Assembly (NCBI RefSeq): GCF_014650455.1 | Contig: NZ_BMUZ01000006.1 | Span: 372,001-436,000 of the forward strand | Source of the DNA: Streptomyces xanthochromogenes | Lineage (GTDB): Bacteria; Actinomycetota; Actinomycetes; Streptomycetales; Streptomycetaceae | DNA: 64,000 bases | Direction: 5' to 3' | Part shown: positions 7,645 to 17,904 of the stretch, in pieces | Layout: each line of letters opens with the position of its first letter | Numbering within the stretch: position 1 is the first letter of the stretch | Made by a program: the position numbers and the translations under genes | Notes under the pieces: model-generated | What the model saw: only the letters and a program-made list of their open reading frames with translations | What the model was told of the DNA's origin: nothing | Databases searched by the model: none

Positions 7645-9138
7645 TCATGCGGGCAGGTGGTTGATGGCGTGGTCGTCGGTCGCCCAGAGGTACTGGACGG
7701 CGTAGGCCCGCCAGGGACGCCAGGCGGCGGCGCGGGTGGTGAGCGCGGCGGGGGTGGCCGGCAGTCCGAGGTTCTGGGCGGCCCGGCGCATGCCGAGGTC
7801 GGTGGGCAGGAAGGCGTCCGGGTCGCCGAGCGCCCGCATCGCGATCGCCTCGACCGTCCAGGGCCCGAAGCCGGGCAGCTCGATGAGCTGGGCCCTGGCC
7901 CGGTCCCAGTCGCTGTCGAGGCCGAGCCGAAGCGTGCCGTCGGCGAGAGCGGCGACGAGCGTGGTCAGGGTGACGCGGCGGCTGCGCGGCAGCGCGAGCG
8001 TCTCGGGGTCGATGGCGGCGAGCTGCTCCGGCGTCGGGAAGAGGTGGGTGAGGCCGCCGGCCGGGTCATCGACGGACTCGCCGTGCGCGAGCACGAGCCG
8101 GGCCGCGTGGGTGCGGGCGGCGGCCGTCGAGACCTGCTGCCCGAGCACCGCCCGCACGGCGAACTCCGCCGCATCGACCGTGCGCGGCACCCGTCGCCCG
8201 GGGGCCTTGTCGACCAGCGGCGCGAGCAGCGGGTCGGCGCGCAGCCGGTCGTCCACGGCTACGGGGTCGGCGTCCAGGTCGAGCATCCAGCGACAGCGGC
8301 TGATGGCGATGGTCAGGTCCCGCAGATCGGTGAGGTGCAGGACGCAGCCGATGTGCTCGGGCTGCGGGGTGAGTTCGGCGATGCCGTGCCCGTACGGCAG
8401 GGAAAGGGTGCGGCGGAACGCGCCGTCGCGCCACTCCTCCACCCCGGGGACTCCGGTCGCGGCGAGGTGGCCGAACAGATTGTGCGGGGTCAGCGGGGCG
8501 CGGAACGGCAGCCGCAGGGTGATCGCGCCGGGTGTCTGGCGGGCGATGCCGCGGGCGGCACGGGTGCGCAGCTCGGTCGGGGCGAGCGCGAACACCTCGC
8601 GGACCGTGTCGTTGAAGGTACGGATCGAGGAGAACCCGGCGGCGAAGGCCACCTCGGCCATGGGCAGCGGGGTCGTCTCGATGAGCAGCCGCGCGGTCTG
8701 CGCCCGCTGCGCCCTGGCCAGGGCGAGGGGGCCCGCGCCGAGCTCGGCGAGCAGCTGGCGTTCGATCTGGCGGGCGCTGTAGCCGAGGCGGGCCGCGAGC
8801 CCGGGGACGCCTTCGCGGTCGACGACTCCGTCCCTGATGAGGCGCATGGCCCGGGCGACGGAGTCGGCGCGGGCGTTCCACTCCGGTGAGCCGGGCGTGG
8901 TGTCGGGGCGGCACCGCTTGCAGGCCCGGAACCCGGCCTGCTGGCAGGCGGCCGCGCTCGGGTAGAAGGTCATGTTCTCGACCTTCGGCGGCACGACGGG
9001 ACAGCTGGGCCGGCAGTAGATGCGGGTGGTCAGGACCGCCGTGAAGAACCAGCCGTCGAAGCGGGCGTCCTTGGACTGGACGGCGCGTACGCAGCGCTCG
9101 GTGTCGGTGTGCATCGGGGCGGGAGCGACGGGAGCCAT
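7645..9138 (-). CDS. Ada/AlkA fusion: AraC-type regulator with 3-methyladenine glycosylase domain
   Basis: A 497-residue protein combining sensor, regulator and repair enzyme. The N-terminal Ada zinc domain has the methyl-accepting pattern YCRPSCP followed by CKRCRPD. An AraC helix-turn-helix region follows (about 95-185). The rest is AlkA: a mixed beta N-terminal domain and a helix-hairpin-helix region with LPGFGPWT and catalytic Asp in LPTDLGMRRA (about 440-465). It removes N-alkylated bases and, by analogy with Ada, may activate its own operon when phosphotriesters methylate the zinc cluster. Its stop overlaps an ATG just ahead of ogt. An internal ATG at 9114 is a possible shorter start. 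Confidence 0.93.
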   Translation of the reverse strand: MAPVAPAPMHTDTERCVRAVQSKDARFDGWFFTAVLTTRIYCRPSCPVVPPKVENMTFYPSAAACQQAGFRACKRCRPDTTPGSPEWNARADSVARAMRLIRDGVVDREGVPGLAARLGYSARQIERQLLAELGAGPLALARAQRAQTARLLIETTPLPMAEVAFAAGFSSIRTFNDTVREVFALAPTELRTRAARGIARQTPGAITLRLPFRAPLTPHNLFGHLAATGVPGVEEWRDGAFRRTLSLPYGHGIAELTPQPEHIGCVLHLTDLRDLTIAISRCRWMLDLDADPVAVDDRLRADPLLAPLVDKAPGRRVPRTVDAAEFAVRAVLGQQVSTAAARTHAARLVLAHGESVDDPAGGLTHLFPTPEQLAAIDPETLALPRSRRVTLTTLVAALADGTLRLGLDSDWDRARAQLIELPGFGPWTVEAIAMRALGDPDAFLPTDLGMRRAAQNLGLPATPAALTTRAAAWRPWRAYAVQYLWATDDHAINHLPA

Positions 9139-9295
9139 GCGTCAAGCATCCGGCACGGGGTCGCTCGGCGCTGGCGAGAATCCGACATCGACCTCGCCCG
9201 ACCGGCACCGCGAAACCTCCCAGGCCGCCGACCCCGCCCAGCACCGGCCCCACCAGGGCGCGGGTCGCTGCGCGGGCCGGAGAGGTGGCCAGGGG

Positions 9296-10720
9296 TCAGC
9301 CCCGGTCCGCCCTGCGCAGGGCGCGCCACGCGGCCTTCGCCGCGTTGTGGCCGGACATGCCGTGCACGCCCGGGCCCGGCCACGCGGCCGAGGAGCACAG
9401 GAACACCGACGGGTGCCGGGTCGCGTACGGGAACAGGGACACCTTGGGGCGGAGCAGCAGCTGGAGGCCGCGGGCCGCGCCGCACGCGATGTCGCCGCCC
9501 ACGTAATTGGCGTTGCGCGCGACGAGTTCGGGCGGGCCCGCGGTCGCCCGGGCCAGGACCCGGTCGCGGAAGCCGGGCGCGAACCGCTCGATCTGCCGCT
9601 CGATCGCGTCCGTGAAGTCGCCCTCCCAGCCGTTGGGCACGTGGCCGTAGGCCCAGAACACGTGCTTGCCCTCGGGCGCGCGGGACGGGTCGACCAGGCT
9701 GGGCTGGGCGGTGATCAGGAAGGGTGTGTCGGGGGCCGTGCGGCCGGAGGCCTGGGCCAGAGCGGTGGCGATCTCGTGGCTGGAGGGGCCGATCTGGACC
9801 GTCCCGGCCCGCTGCGGCTCCTTCGCCGTCCACGGGACCGGCCCGTCCAGGGCATAGTCGATCTTGAAGACCGCGGCGCCGTACTTGTACCCGTCGTAGG
9901 CCCGGCCCAGGCCCGCGATCCGGGCCAGCGCGGTCGGCGAGGTGTCGAAGAGGTAGGTGCGGGCCGGCGGCAGATCGTCGAGGCGCTTGACCTCGAACCC
10001 GGTGTGCACCTCCCCGCCCAGGTCCCGCAGATAGGCGGTGAGCGCGTCGGAGATGGACTGGGAGCCGCCGCGCGGCAGCGGCCAGCCGTTCTCGTGCGCG
10101 GCCAGCGCGAAGAGCATGCCGACACCGCCGGTGGCCACCCCGCCCAGCGGGGCGATGACATGGGCGACGAGCCCGGCCATCAGGGCGCGCGCCCGGTCGT
10201 CGCGGAAGCGGCGCATCAGCCAGGTGTACGGGGGCAGGCCCACGGCGCCGAAGCGGGCGAGGCCGAGCGGATCGCGCGGCAGCGCGGTCAGGGGGAGCGA
10301 CATGAAGTCCCGTGCCAGGACGTCCCACTTGCCGAGGAAGGGGGCGATCAGACGCCGGTACGTCCCGGCGTCGCGCGGCCCGAAGGACGCGGCGGTCTCG
10401 GAGACCGAGCGGGAGAGGACCGCGGCCGTGCCGTCGTCGAAGGGGTGGGCCATCGGCAGCTCGGGATGGAGCCATTCAAGCCCGTACCGGCCGAGCGGCA
10501 TGTCGCGGAAGGCGGGCGAGCCGATGCCCAGGGGGTGGACGGCGGAGCACGGGTCGTGGCGGAAGCCGGGGAGCGTCAGCTCCTCGGTCCTCGCACCGCC
10601 GCCCACGGTGTCCTTGGCCTCGAAGACCTCAACACGCAGTCCTCTCCTGGCCAGTTCGACGGCGGCGGTCAGCCCGTTGGGGCCCGCCCCCACGACGACT
10701 GCATCGAGCATCGACGGCAC
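9296..10720 (-). CDS. FAD-dependent oxidoreductase, phytoene-desaturase/PYROXD2-like
   Basis: A 474-residue flavoprotein with the N-terminal dinucleotide fold VVVGAGPNGLTAAVELARRG and an acidic end of the second strand in VEVFEAKDTVGGGART, as in carotenoid desaturases and amine oxidases. The C terminus ends in SGHNAAKAAWRALR, the second FAD contact typical of this family. No carotenoid genes are nearby, so a role in pigment synthesis is not supported; homologues are widespread and of unknown substrate. Starts at 10720 and 10711 are both possible. It diverges from the nucleotidyltransferase gene across 80 bp. Confidence 0.85.
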   Translation of the reverse strand: MPSMLDAVVVGAGPNGLTAAVELARRGLRVEVFEAKDTVGGGARTEELTLPGFRHDPCSAVHPLGIGSPAFRDMPLGRYGLEWLHPELPMAHPFDDGTAAVLSRSVSETAASFGPRDAGTYRRLIAPFLGKWDVLARDFMSLPLTALPRDPLGLARFGAVGLPPYTWLMRRFRDDRARALMAGLVAHVIAPLGGVATGGVGMLFALAAHENGWPLPRGGSQSISDALTAYLRDLGGEVHTGFEVKRLDDLPPARTYLFDTSPTALARIAGLGRAYDGYKYGAAVFKIDYALDGPVPWTAKEPQRAGTVQIGPSSHEIATALAQASGRTAPDTPFLITAQPSLVDPSRAPEGKHVFWAYGHVPNGWEGDFTDAIERQIERFAPGFRDRVLARATAGPPELVARNANYVGGDIACGAARGLQLLLRPKVSLFPYATRHPSVFLCSSAAWPGPGVHGMSGHNAAKAAWRALRRADRG

Positions 10721-10787
10721 CTCGGACTCCTCACGCCACGGCCAGGGCCCCCAGGATATTCCGGTGCACCGACAATGCGACGCCCGG

Positions 10788-10793
10788 TAGCGT
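10788..10793 (+). promoter_or_regulatory. -10 box TAGCGT, candidate leaderless promoter
   Basis: TAGCGT is separated by 7 bases from the GTG at 10801, with no ribosome-binding site. Confidence 0.55.
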
Positions 10794-10800
10794 CCGGCCG

Positions 10801-11619
10801 GTGAACTCGCCCGCGGACTCCGCCCTCAGCGCCCGTATCGCCGCCGTCGCCGAGCGGCTCGCCGAGGTCCCAGGGGTCGTGGCCGTCGCCCTGGGCGGCA
10901 GCCGGGCCCGCGGCACGCACCGGGTGGACTCGGACTGGGATCTCGGCCTCTACTACCGCGGCGACCTGGATGTCCCCGCCCTGGCCCGCCTCGCCCGGGA
11001 ACTCACGGGAACTCCGGTCGAGGTCGCGGGGCCGGGCGGCTGGGGGCCGTGGGTGAACGGCGGCGCCTGGCTGGTGGTCGACGGCGTCGCGGTGGACTGG
11101 ATCCTGCGCGACCTGGACCGGGTCGAACGGGTCTGGGCGCAGTGCCGGGACGGCCGCTACGAGGTCGCCACGCAGCCCGGCCACCCGCTCGGGTTCTGGT
11201 CGCCGGTCTACCCCGGCGAGGTGGCCCTGGGGCGCGTACTGGCCGATCCCCGGGGCGAGTTGACGGAGCTTCAGCGAGCGGTGCGGCACTATCCCGAGCC
11301 GTTGCGGGCGGCCCTGGTGGCTGCGGCGTGGGAGGCGGAGTTCTCGGTGGCGGGTGCCCGCAAGGCGGTGGGGTCGGGCGACGCGCTCTATGTCTCGCTC
11401 TGTCTGTCCCGGGCGTTCGGCATCCTCGCCCAGTCGTTGCACGCCCACCACCGGCGCTGGCTGCTCAACGAGAAGGGCGCGCTGGCCTCGGCCGCCGCGC
11501 TGCCCGCGGCCCCGCCGGACTTCGCGGCGCGTGTGCGGGCGGCCCTGGCCGATCTGGACGCCGAGGCCGTCGAGCACGCGGCCGTTCTGGTCGCCGAGGT
11601 ACGCGCGGCGCTCGTGTGA
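10801..11619 (+). CDS. Nucleotidyltransferase-fold protein
   Basis: 272 residues with the polymerase-beta-type signature LGGSRARGTHRVDSDWDLGLY near residue 35: GS, then the D-x-D metal pair. Such enzymes transfer a nucleotide to a small molecule, drug or protein. The remainder is mostly helical and resembles the aminoglycoside-nucleotidyltransferase layout, but no resistance subtype can be named. The GTG start is chosen because the coding pattern begins there and a TAGCGT -10 box fits leaderless transcription. The substrate is unknown. Confidence 0.8.
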   Translation: MNSPADSALSARIAAVAERLAEVPGVVAVALGGSRARGTHRVDSDWDLGLYYRGDLDVPALARLARELTGTPVEVAGPGGWGPWVNGGAWLVVDGVAVDWILRDLDRVERVWAQCRDGRYEVATQPGHPLGFWSPVYPGEVALGRVLADPRGELTELQRAVRHYPEPLRAALVAAAWEAEFSVAGARKAVGSGDALYVSLCLSRAFGILAQSLHAHHRRWLLNEKGALASAAALPAAPPDFAARVRAALADLDAEAVEHAAVLVAEVRAALV

Positions 11620-11646
11620 CGTGGCCGGGACGCCGTCGTGGGGCTG

Positions 11647-12471
11647 TCACTCCCCCGCGAGCAGACGGCGCAGCCGCTCGGTCGTCGCCGCGTCGCGGGC
11701 CGCGGTGAAGGGCAGCGCATTGCCACCGGCGATGCGGAACGGCTCGCCGGCGACGGTGGTGTGGGCGCCACCCGCCTCGGCGACCAGCAGCAGCCCCGCC
11801 GCGTGGTCCCAGGCGTACTCCCAGGAGAAGGCCAGGCCGTCCAGCTCGCCGCGGGCGATCGCGAGGTATTCGAGACCGGCCGAGCCGCACGGCCGCGGCC
11901 GGACGCCCTCGGTGTCGAGCGCGAGGAGGGCGCGCTTCTGGTCGGGCGTCGTGTAGTCGGGGTGGGAGGTGGCGACTTCGAGGACGGCAGCGTCCGCGGG
12001 CGAACCGGCTTGCAGCGGACGGCCGTTGAGGGTGGCGCCCCGGCCCCGCACCGCCACGGCCATCTCGTCGAGCGCCGGGGCGAACGTCCAGGAAGCCAGC
12101 AGTTCGCCCCGGTGGGCGAGGGCGACCAGGGTGCAGAATCCGGCTTCGCCGCGGACGAACTGGCGGGTGCCGTCCACCGGGTCGACGATCCACACCGGCG
12201 CGTCTCCGCGCAGTGCCTCGTACACCGCCGGGTCGGCGTGCACGGCCTCCTCGCCGACGACGACCGAGCCGGGAAGTATCGCGGTCAGGGCCGCCGTCAG
12301 GTGCTCTTCGGCGAGCCGGTCGGCGACGGTCACCAGGTCGTGCGGGCCGTTCTTCTCGACGATCTCGTGCGCGGCGAGCTGCCGGAACCTCGGCATGATC
12401 TCGGCCGCGGCCGCCTTGCGGACCGCCTCTTCCACTACTGCCAGGTCACCTGCGAGAAAGTCGTCGATCAT
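11647..12471 (-). CDS. Inositol-monophosphatase-family phosphatase
   Basis: A magnesium-dependent small-molecule phosphatase of 274 residues. The family signatures are present: GEEAVHADP (metal Glu), WIVDPVDGTRQF (D-x-x-D-G-T, about residue 88) and EYAWDHAAGLLLVAEAGG near 205. The substrate could be inositol phosphate, fructose-1,6-bisphosphate or histidinol phosphate; in Streptomyces one member of this family is the histidinol phosphatase (family knowledge). No his genes lie nearby, so I leave the substrate open. The ATG at 12471 agrees with the family N terminus. Confidence 0.9.
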   Translation of the reverse strand: MIDDFLAGDLAVVEEAVRKAAAAEIMPRFRQLAAHEIVEKNGPHDLVTVADRLAEEHLTAALTAILPGSVVVGEEAVHADPAVYEALRGDAPVWIVDPVDGTRQFVRGEAGFCTLVALAHRGELLASWTFAPALDEMAVAVRGRGATLNGRPLQAGSPADAAVLEVATSHPDYTTPDQKRALLALDTEGVRPRPCGSAGLEYLAIARGELDGLAFSWEYAWDHAAGLLLVAEAGGAHTTVAGEPFRIAGGNALPFTAARDAATTERLRRLLAGE

Positions 12472-12685
12472 GCGTCCAGCAAAGCACGCGGCACCGACAA
12501 TCGGCGAGCCGCTTTCGAACCGGCCGCTCGGCGCTCGGCGCGGTCGGCCCCCGCGAACGGCCGGTCCCGGGCGGGCCGGTCCGGTACCGGTGCGTCCAGC
12601 GGCGCATCGGGCGCGGCCCGCCCGGCGCGGGAATGCGGCCCAGGGATTTACCGTTGGACCGCGCGGAACAAATGGAGGCACAACG

Positions 12686-13741
12686 GTGCACGGCGAATAC
12701 AAGGTCCCCGGCGGCAAGCTGGTGGTCGTCGATCTGGACAGTCGCGACGGGGTCCTGCGGGACGTGACGGTCGCGGGCGACTTCTTCCTCGAACCCGACG
12801 AGGCGATCCTGGCGATCAATACGGCACTCGAAGGCGCCCCGGCCGATACGGGCGCGGCCCAGCTGGCGGCCCGCATCGACGCGGCGCTGCCACCGGGCAC
12901 CACCATGTACGGGCTGACCTCGGAAGGCGTGGCGGTCGCCGTGCGCCGGGCGCTGGCGCACGCCACCGACTGGACCGACTACGACTGGCAGCTGATCCAC
13001 GAGGCGCCGCAGTCCCCCGCCCTGCACATGGCGCTCGACGAGGTCATCACCGCCGAGGTCGCGGCCGGCCGGCGCCCGCCGACGCTGCGGGTGTGGGAGT
13101 GGGCCGCCCCCGCGGTCGTCATCGGCAGCTTCCAGTCGCTGCGCAACGAGGTCGACCCGGAGGGCGCCGAGCGGCACGGGATCACCGTCGTACGCCGGAT
13201 CAGCGGCGGCGGCGCGATGTTCATCGAGCCGGGCAACACGATCACGTACTCCCTCTCCGTGCCCGACGCCCTCGTGCAGGGGCTGTCCTTCGCGGACAGT
13301 TACGCCTATCTCGACGACTGGGTGCTGAGCGCGCTCGGCGACATGGGCATCAAGGCCTGGTACCAGCCGCTCAACGACATCGCGACCGAGGCCGGCAAGA
13401 TCGCGGGCGCCGCGCAGAAGCGGATGGTCGCGGACGACGGCGCGGTGCTGCACCACGTGACGATGGCGTACGACATCGACGCGGACAAGATGCTGGACGT
13501 CCTGCGCATCGGCAAGGAGAAGCTGTCCGACAAGGGCACCCGCAGCGCGAAGAAGCGCGTCGATCCGCTGCGCCGCCAGACCGGGCTGCCCCGGGAGGCC
13601 GTGATCGAGCGGATGATCGCGTCGTTCCGCTCCCGGTACGGGCTCGCCGAGGGCCGCGTCACGGACGAGGAGATGGCCCGGGCACGCGAACTCGCGGCGA
13701 CGAAGTTCGCCACCGAGGAGTGGACGGCGCGGGTCCCTTAG
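12686..13741 (+). CDS. Lipoate-protein ligase with N-terminal accessory domain
   Basis: Attaches scavenged lipoate or octanoate to lipoyl domains of 2-oxoacid dehydrogenases. The GTG at 12686 follows GGAGG at 7 bases, a clear start, giving 351 residues. Residues 1-95 (GEYKVPGGKLVVVDL onwards) match the accessory domain that sits at the C terminus in E. coli LplA; here it comes first. The catalytic domain holds the RRISGGGAMF loop and the lysine segment EAGKIAGAAQKR. No other lipoyl genes are adjacent. This domain order is known in other actinomycetes and archaea. Confidence 0.88.
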   Translation: MHGEYKVPGGKLVVVDLDSRDGVLRDVTVAGDFFLEPDEAILAINTALEGAPADTGAAQLAARIDAALPPGTTMYGLTSEGVAVAVRRALAHATDWTDYDWQLIHEAPQSPALHMALDEVITAEVAAGRRPPTLRVWEWAAPAVVIGSFQSLRNEVDPEGAERHGITVVRRISGGGAMFIEPGNTITYSLSVPDALVQGLSFADSYAYLDDWVLSALGDMGIKAWYQPLNDIATEAGKIAGAAQKRMVADDGAVLHHVTMAYDIDADKMLDVLRIGKEKLSDKGTRSAKKRVDPLRRQTGLPREAVIERMIASFRSRYGLAEGRVTDEEMARARELAATKFATEEWTARVP

Positions 13742-13756
13742 CGCCGTAGGCGCCGT

Positions 13757-13774
13757 CCGCTCGCGCGCGAGCGG
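13757..13774. terminator. Hairpin between convergent lipoate ligase and permease genes
   Basis: CCGCTCGC and GCGAGCGG (8 bp) form a compact stem in the 82-bp gap between converging genes. A second GC-rich imperfect repeat follows at about 13800-13825. Confidence 0.55.
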
Positions 13775-13823
13775 CCAGGCGGCCGCCCGCGCCGAGCCGG
13801 GCCCCGGGCCGGTGACCCGGGCC

Positions 13824-15338
<1,515 letters not shown>

Positions 15339-15403
15339 GGGCAGGCCATTCGTTCGGGAGGGCGAGGGGGGCGAACGGGCCGTGCGGGAGCGGGAGTCGG
15401 GGC

Positions 15404-16405
15404 CTATCGGGTGAGGGCGGGGATGATCTGCTGCCCGTAGGCGTCGATGACTTCTTCGCGGGCGTCGTGCATGGCGTACACCGCGAACTGGTCGACGCCC
15501 AGCGCCTTCAACTCCCTCAGTTTCGCGATGTGTTGTTCGGCGGTGCCGAGGAGGCAGAAGCGGTCGACGATCTCGTCGGGCACGAAGGCGGTGTCGGGGT
15601 TGCCGGTGCGGCCGTGGTGACTGTAGTCGTAGCCCTGGCGCTGCTTGATGTACTCGGTGAGCGCCTCGGGCACGAGGCCGGAGTGCTCGCCGTAGCGGGA
15701 CACCAGGTCGGCGACGTGGTTGCCGACCATGCCGCCGAACCATCGGCATTGCTCGCGGGCGTGCGCGAGGTCGTCGCCGACGTAGGCGGGGGCGGCGACG
15801 CAGATGGTGATCGAGGCGGGGTCGCGGCCCGCGTCGGTGGCGGCCTTGCGGACGGCTTTCACCATCCACTCGGTGAGGAACGGGTCGGCGAGCTGGAGGA
15901 TGAATCCGTCCGCCTTCTCGCCCGCGAGCGCGAGGGCCTTGGGACCGTAGGCGGCCATCCAGACGGGCAGCCTGCCGTCCTTCACCCAGGGCAGTCGCAG
16001 GCTCTGCCCGTCGACGTCGGCCTCCCGGCCCTCGGCGAGGTCGCGGATGACGCCGATCGCCTCGCCGAGGCGGGCCAGGGTGTTGGGCTTGCGGCCGGCC
16101 ACGCGCATCGCGGAGTCGCCGCGCCCGATGCCGCAGACGGTGCGGTTGCCGTACATGTCGTTGAGGGTGGCGAAGGTGGAGGCGGTGACCTCCCAGGTGC
16201 GGGTTCCGGGGTTGGTCACCATCGGGCCGACCGTGAGCCGCCGGGTGTTCGCCAGGATCTGGCTGTAGATGACGAAGGGTTCCTGCCAGAGCACGGCCGA
16301 GTCGAAGGTCCAGCCGTAGCGGAAGCCGTTGCGCTCGGCCCGTTTCATGAGGCTGACGACCTGGGCGGCCGGCGGGTCGGTCTGCAGGACGAGTCCGAAG
16401 TCCAT
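15404..16405 (-). CDS. LLM-class (F420- or FMN-dependent) oxidoreductase, CPS_4043/TIGR03842-like
   Basis: A 333-residue luciferase-fold TIM-barrel enzyme related to F420-dependent methylene-tetrahydromethanopterin reductase (MDFGLVLQTDPPA start, GIGRGDSAMRVAG, then GPMVTNPGTR). The reaction of this subfamily is unknown. It sits 12 bp downstream of dihydropyrimidinase, with AGGAG overlapping the region of that stop, and upstream of the permease, inside an operon that lacks any dihydropyrimidine dehydrogenase. A plausible role is the missing reduction of uracil or thymine to the dihydropyrimidine (inference). A hydantoin-oxidising role is an alternative. Confidence 0.85.
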   Translation of the reverse strand: MDFGLVLQTDPPAAQVVSLMKRAERNGFRYGWTFDSAVLWQEPFVIYSQILANTRRLTVGPMVTNPGTRTWEVTASTFATLNDMYGNRTVCGIGRGDSAMRVAGRKPNTLARLGEAIGVIRDLAEGREADVDGQSLRLPWVKDGRLPVWMAAYGPKALALAGEKADGFILQLADPFLTEWMVKAVRKAATDAGRDPASITICVAAPAYVGDDLAHAREQCRWFGGMVGNHVADLVSRYGEHSGLVPEALTEYIKQRQGYDYSHHGRTGNPDTAFVPDEIVDRFCLLGTAEQHIAKLRELKALGVDQFAVYAMHDAREEVIDAYGQQIIPALTR

Positions 16406-16417
16406 GGTGCGGTGCTC

Positions 16418-17821
16418 CTAGCCGAGGTACTGACAGGTGGCGCGCGGGACGTAACTGCCGTGTCCGGCCCGTCCCGTGAACTTCCGCTGGTCGATGACCA
16501 GTTCACCGCGCGAGAGGACCGTCTGCACCTGCCCGGTCAGGCGCTTCCCCTCGTACGCCGAATAGTCGACGTTCATGTGGTGCGTCTCGGCGGACACGGT
16601 CTGCTCGGCGTGCGGGTCGTAGATGACGACGTCCGCGTCGGCGCCGGGGGCGAGGGTGCCCTTCTTCGGGTAGAGGCCGAACATCCGGGCCGGGGTGGCG
16701 CAGGCGATCTCGATCCAGCGGCGGCGGGTGATGTGGCCGTCGACGACCGCCTGGTGCAGCAGGTCCATGCGGTTCTCGACGCCCGGCAGCCCGTTGGGGA
16801 TCTTGGAGAAGTCGCCCCGGCCCAGTTCCTTCTGTCCCGTGAAGCAGAACGGGCAGTGGTCGGTGGACACCACCTGGAGGTCGTTGGTGCGCAGCCCCCG
16901 CCACAGCGCGGCCTGATGTTCCTTGGGCCGCAGGGGAGTTGAGCACACGTACTTGGCGCCCTCGAAGTCCGGCTCGGCAAGGTTGTCGGTGGACAGGAAC
17001 AGATACTGCGGGCAGGTCTCGCCGAAGACCGGCAGCCCCTTGTCACGGGCGGTGGCGAGTTCGGCGAGCGCCTCCTCGGCCGAAACGTGGACGACGTAGA
17101 GCGGGGCGCCCGCGACCCGGGCGAGCTGGATCGCCCGGTGGGTGGCCTCGGCCTCCAGGAGCGCCTTGCGGACCTCGCCGTGGTAGCGGGGGTCGCGCTC
17201 GCCGCGGGCGAGCGCCTGCTCGACCAGGACGTCGATGGCGATGCCGTTCTCGGCGTGCATCATGATCAGGCCGCCGTTGGACTCCGCGCGTTGCATGGCG
17301 CGCAGGATCTGTCCGTCGTCGCTGTAGAAGACCCCGGGGTAGGCCATGAAGAGCTTGAAGGAGGTGATGCCCTCCTCGACGAGGCGGTCCATCTCCTTGA
17401 GGGAGCCCTCGTTGACGTCGGAGAGGATCATGTGGAAGCCGTAGTCGATGGCGCACTGGCCGTCGGCCTTGGCGTACCAGGCGTCCAGGCCGGCCCGCAG
17501 GGCCTGGCCCTGCGCCTGCACGGCGAAGTCCACGATCGTGGTCGTGCCGCCCCAGGCGGCGGCGCGGGTGCCCGTCTCGAAGGTGTCGGAGGCGAAGGTG
17601 CCGCCGAAGGGCAGTTCCATGTGGGTGTGGGCGTCGACGCCGCCCGGGATGACGTACCGGTCGGTGGCGTCGATGACCCGGTCCGCGGTCCAGCCCTGCG
17701 CCACGGTCGAGGCGTGTGCCGCCACGGCCGCGATGCGGCCGTCCTCGATCAGTACGTCGGCGTGCGTCTCGTCGGCGGCGGTGATGACCAGGCCGCCCTG
17801 GATGAGGGTGCGGGTACTCAT
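16418..17821 (-). CDS. hydA: Dihydropyrimidinase / D-hydantoinase
   Basis: Opens the ring of 5,6-dihydrouracil, dihydrothymine or hydantoins. The amidohydrolase core has DAHTHMELPFGG (first metal His pair), the lysine that would be carbamylated in ITSFKLFMAYPG, HAENG, YVVHVSAEEAL and the Asp in STDHCPF. At 467 residues it has the family length. The ATG at 17821 follows GGGAG and overlaps as ATGA with the stop of a preceding 28-codon ORF. The operon supplies the next steps, ureidopropionase and transaminase, so the physiological substrate is more likely a dihydropyrimidine than a synthetic hydantoin. Confidence 0.95.
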   Translation of the reverse strand: MSTRTLIQGGLVITAADETHADVLIEDGRIAAVAAHASTVAQGWTADRVIDATDRYVIPGGVDAHTHMELPFGGTFASDTFETGTRAAAWGGTTTIVDFAVQAQGQALRAGLDAWYAKADGQCAIDYGFHMILSDVNEGSLKEMDRLVEEGITSFKLFMAYPGVFYSDDGQILRAMQRAESNGGLIMMHAENGIAIDVLVEQALARGERDPRYHGEVRKALLEAEATHRAIQLARVAGAPLYVVHVSAEEALAELATARDKGLPVFGETCPQYLFLSTDNLAEPDFEGAKYVCSTPLRPKEHQAALWRGLRTNDLQVVSTDHCPFCFTGQKELGRGDFSKIPNGLPGVENRMDLLHQAVVDGHITRRRWIEIACATPARMFGLYPKKGTLAPGADADVVIYDPHAEQTVSAETHHMNVDYSAYEGKRLTGQVQTVLSRGELVIDQRKFTGRAGHGSYVPRATCQYLG

Positions 17822-17904
17822 GGGTGGAGCTCCCTTTCGTACACGTCCGAGTACGCGTCCAGGTACGTGGACACGTACTCGTGCTCGTGCTTGATCCGTT
17901 CCAA
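17818..17904 (-). CDS. Candidate 28-codon ORF between aminotransferase and dihydropyrimidinase
   Basis: Directly after the TAG of the aminotransferase, in the same frame, a TTG opens 28 codons that end in TGA overlapping the dihydropyrimidinase ATG (ATGA). The peptide starts MERIKHEHEY and ends YERELHP, with tyrosines at every fourth position (Y10, Y14, Y18, Y22). Its codons look translated: about 24 of 27 end in G or C, while second positions are A/T-rich. The DNA also forms an imperfect hairpin built on a degenerate 12-base repeat. No Shine-Dalgarno sequence precedes the TTG, so it may be a coupled microprotein or a readthrough tail of the aminotransferase. Its function is unknown. Confidence 0.45.
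   Translation of the reverse strand: MERIKHEHEYVSTYLDAYSDVYERELHP

Noticed and set aside
12472..12685. Possible extra gene between the phosphatase and lipoate ligase genes
   Set aside because: Frames here are short extensions of the two genes' shadows; GGAGG and GTG at 12686 mark the real start.
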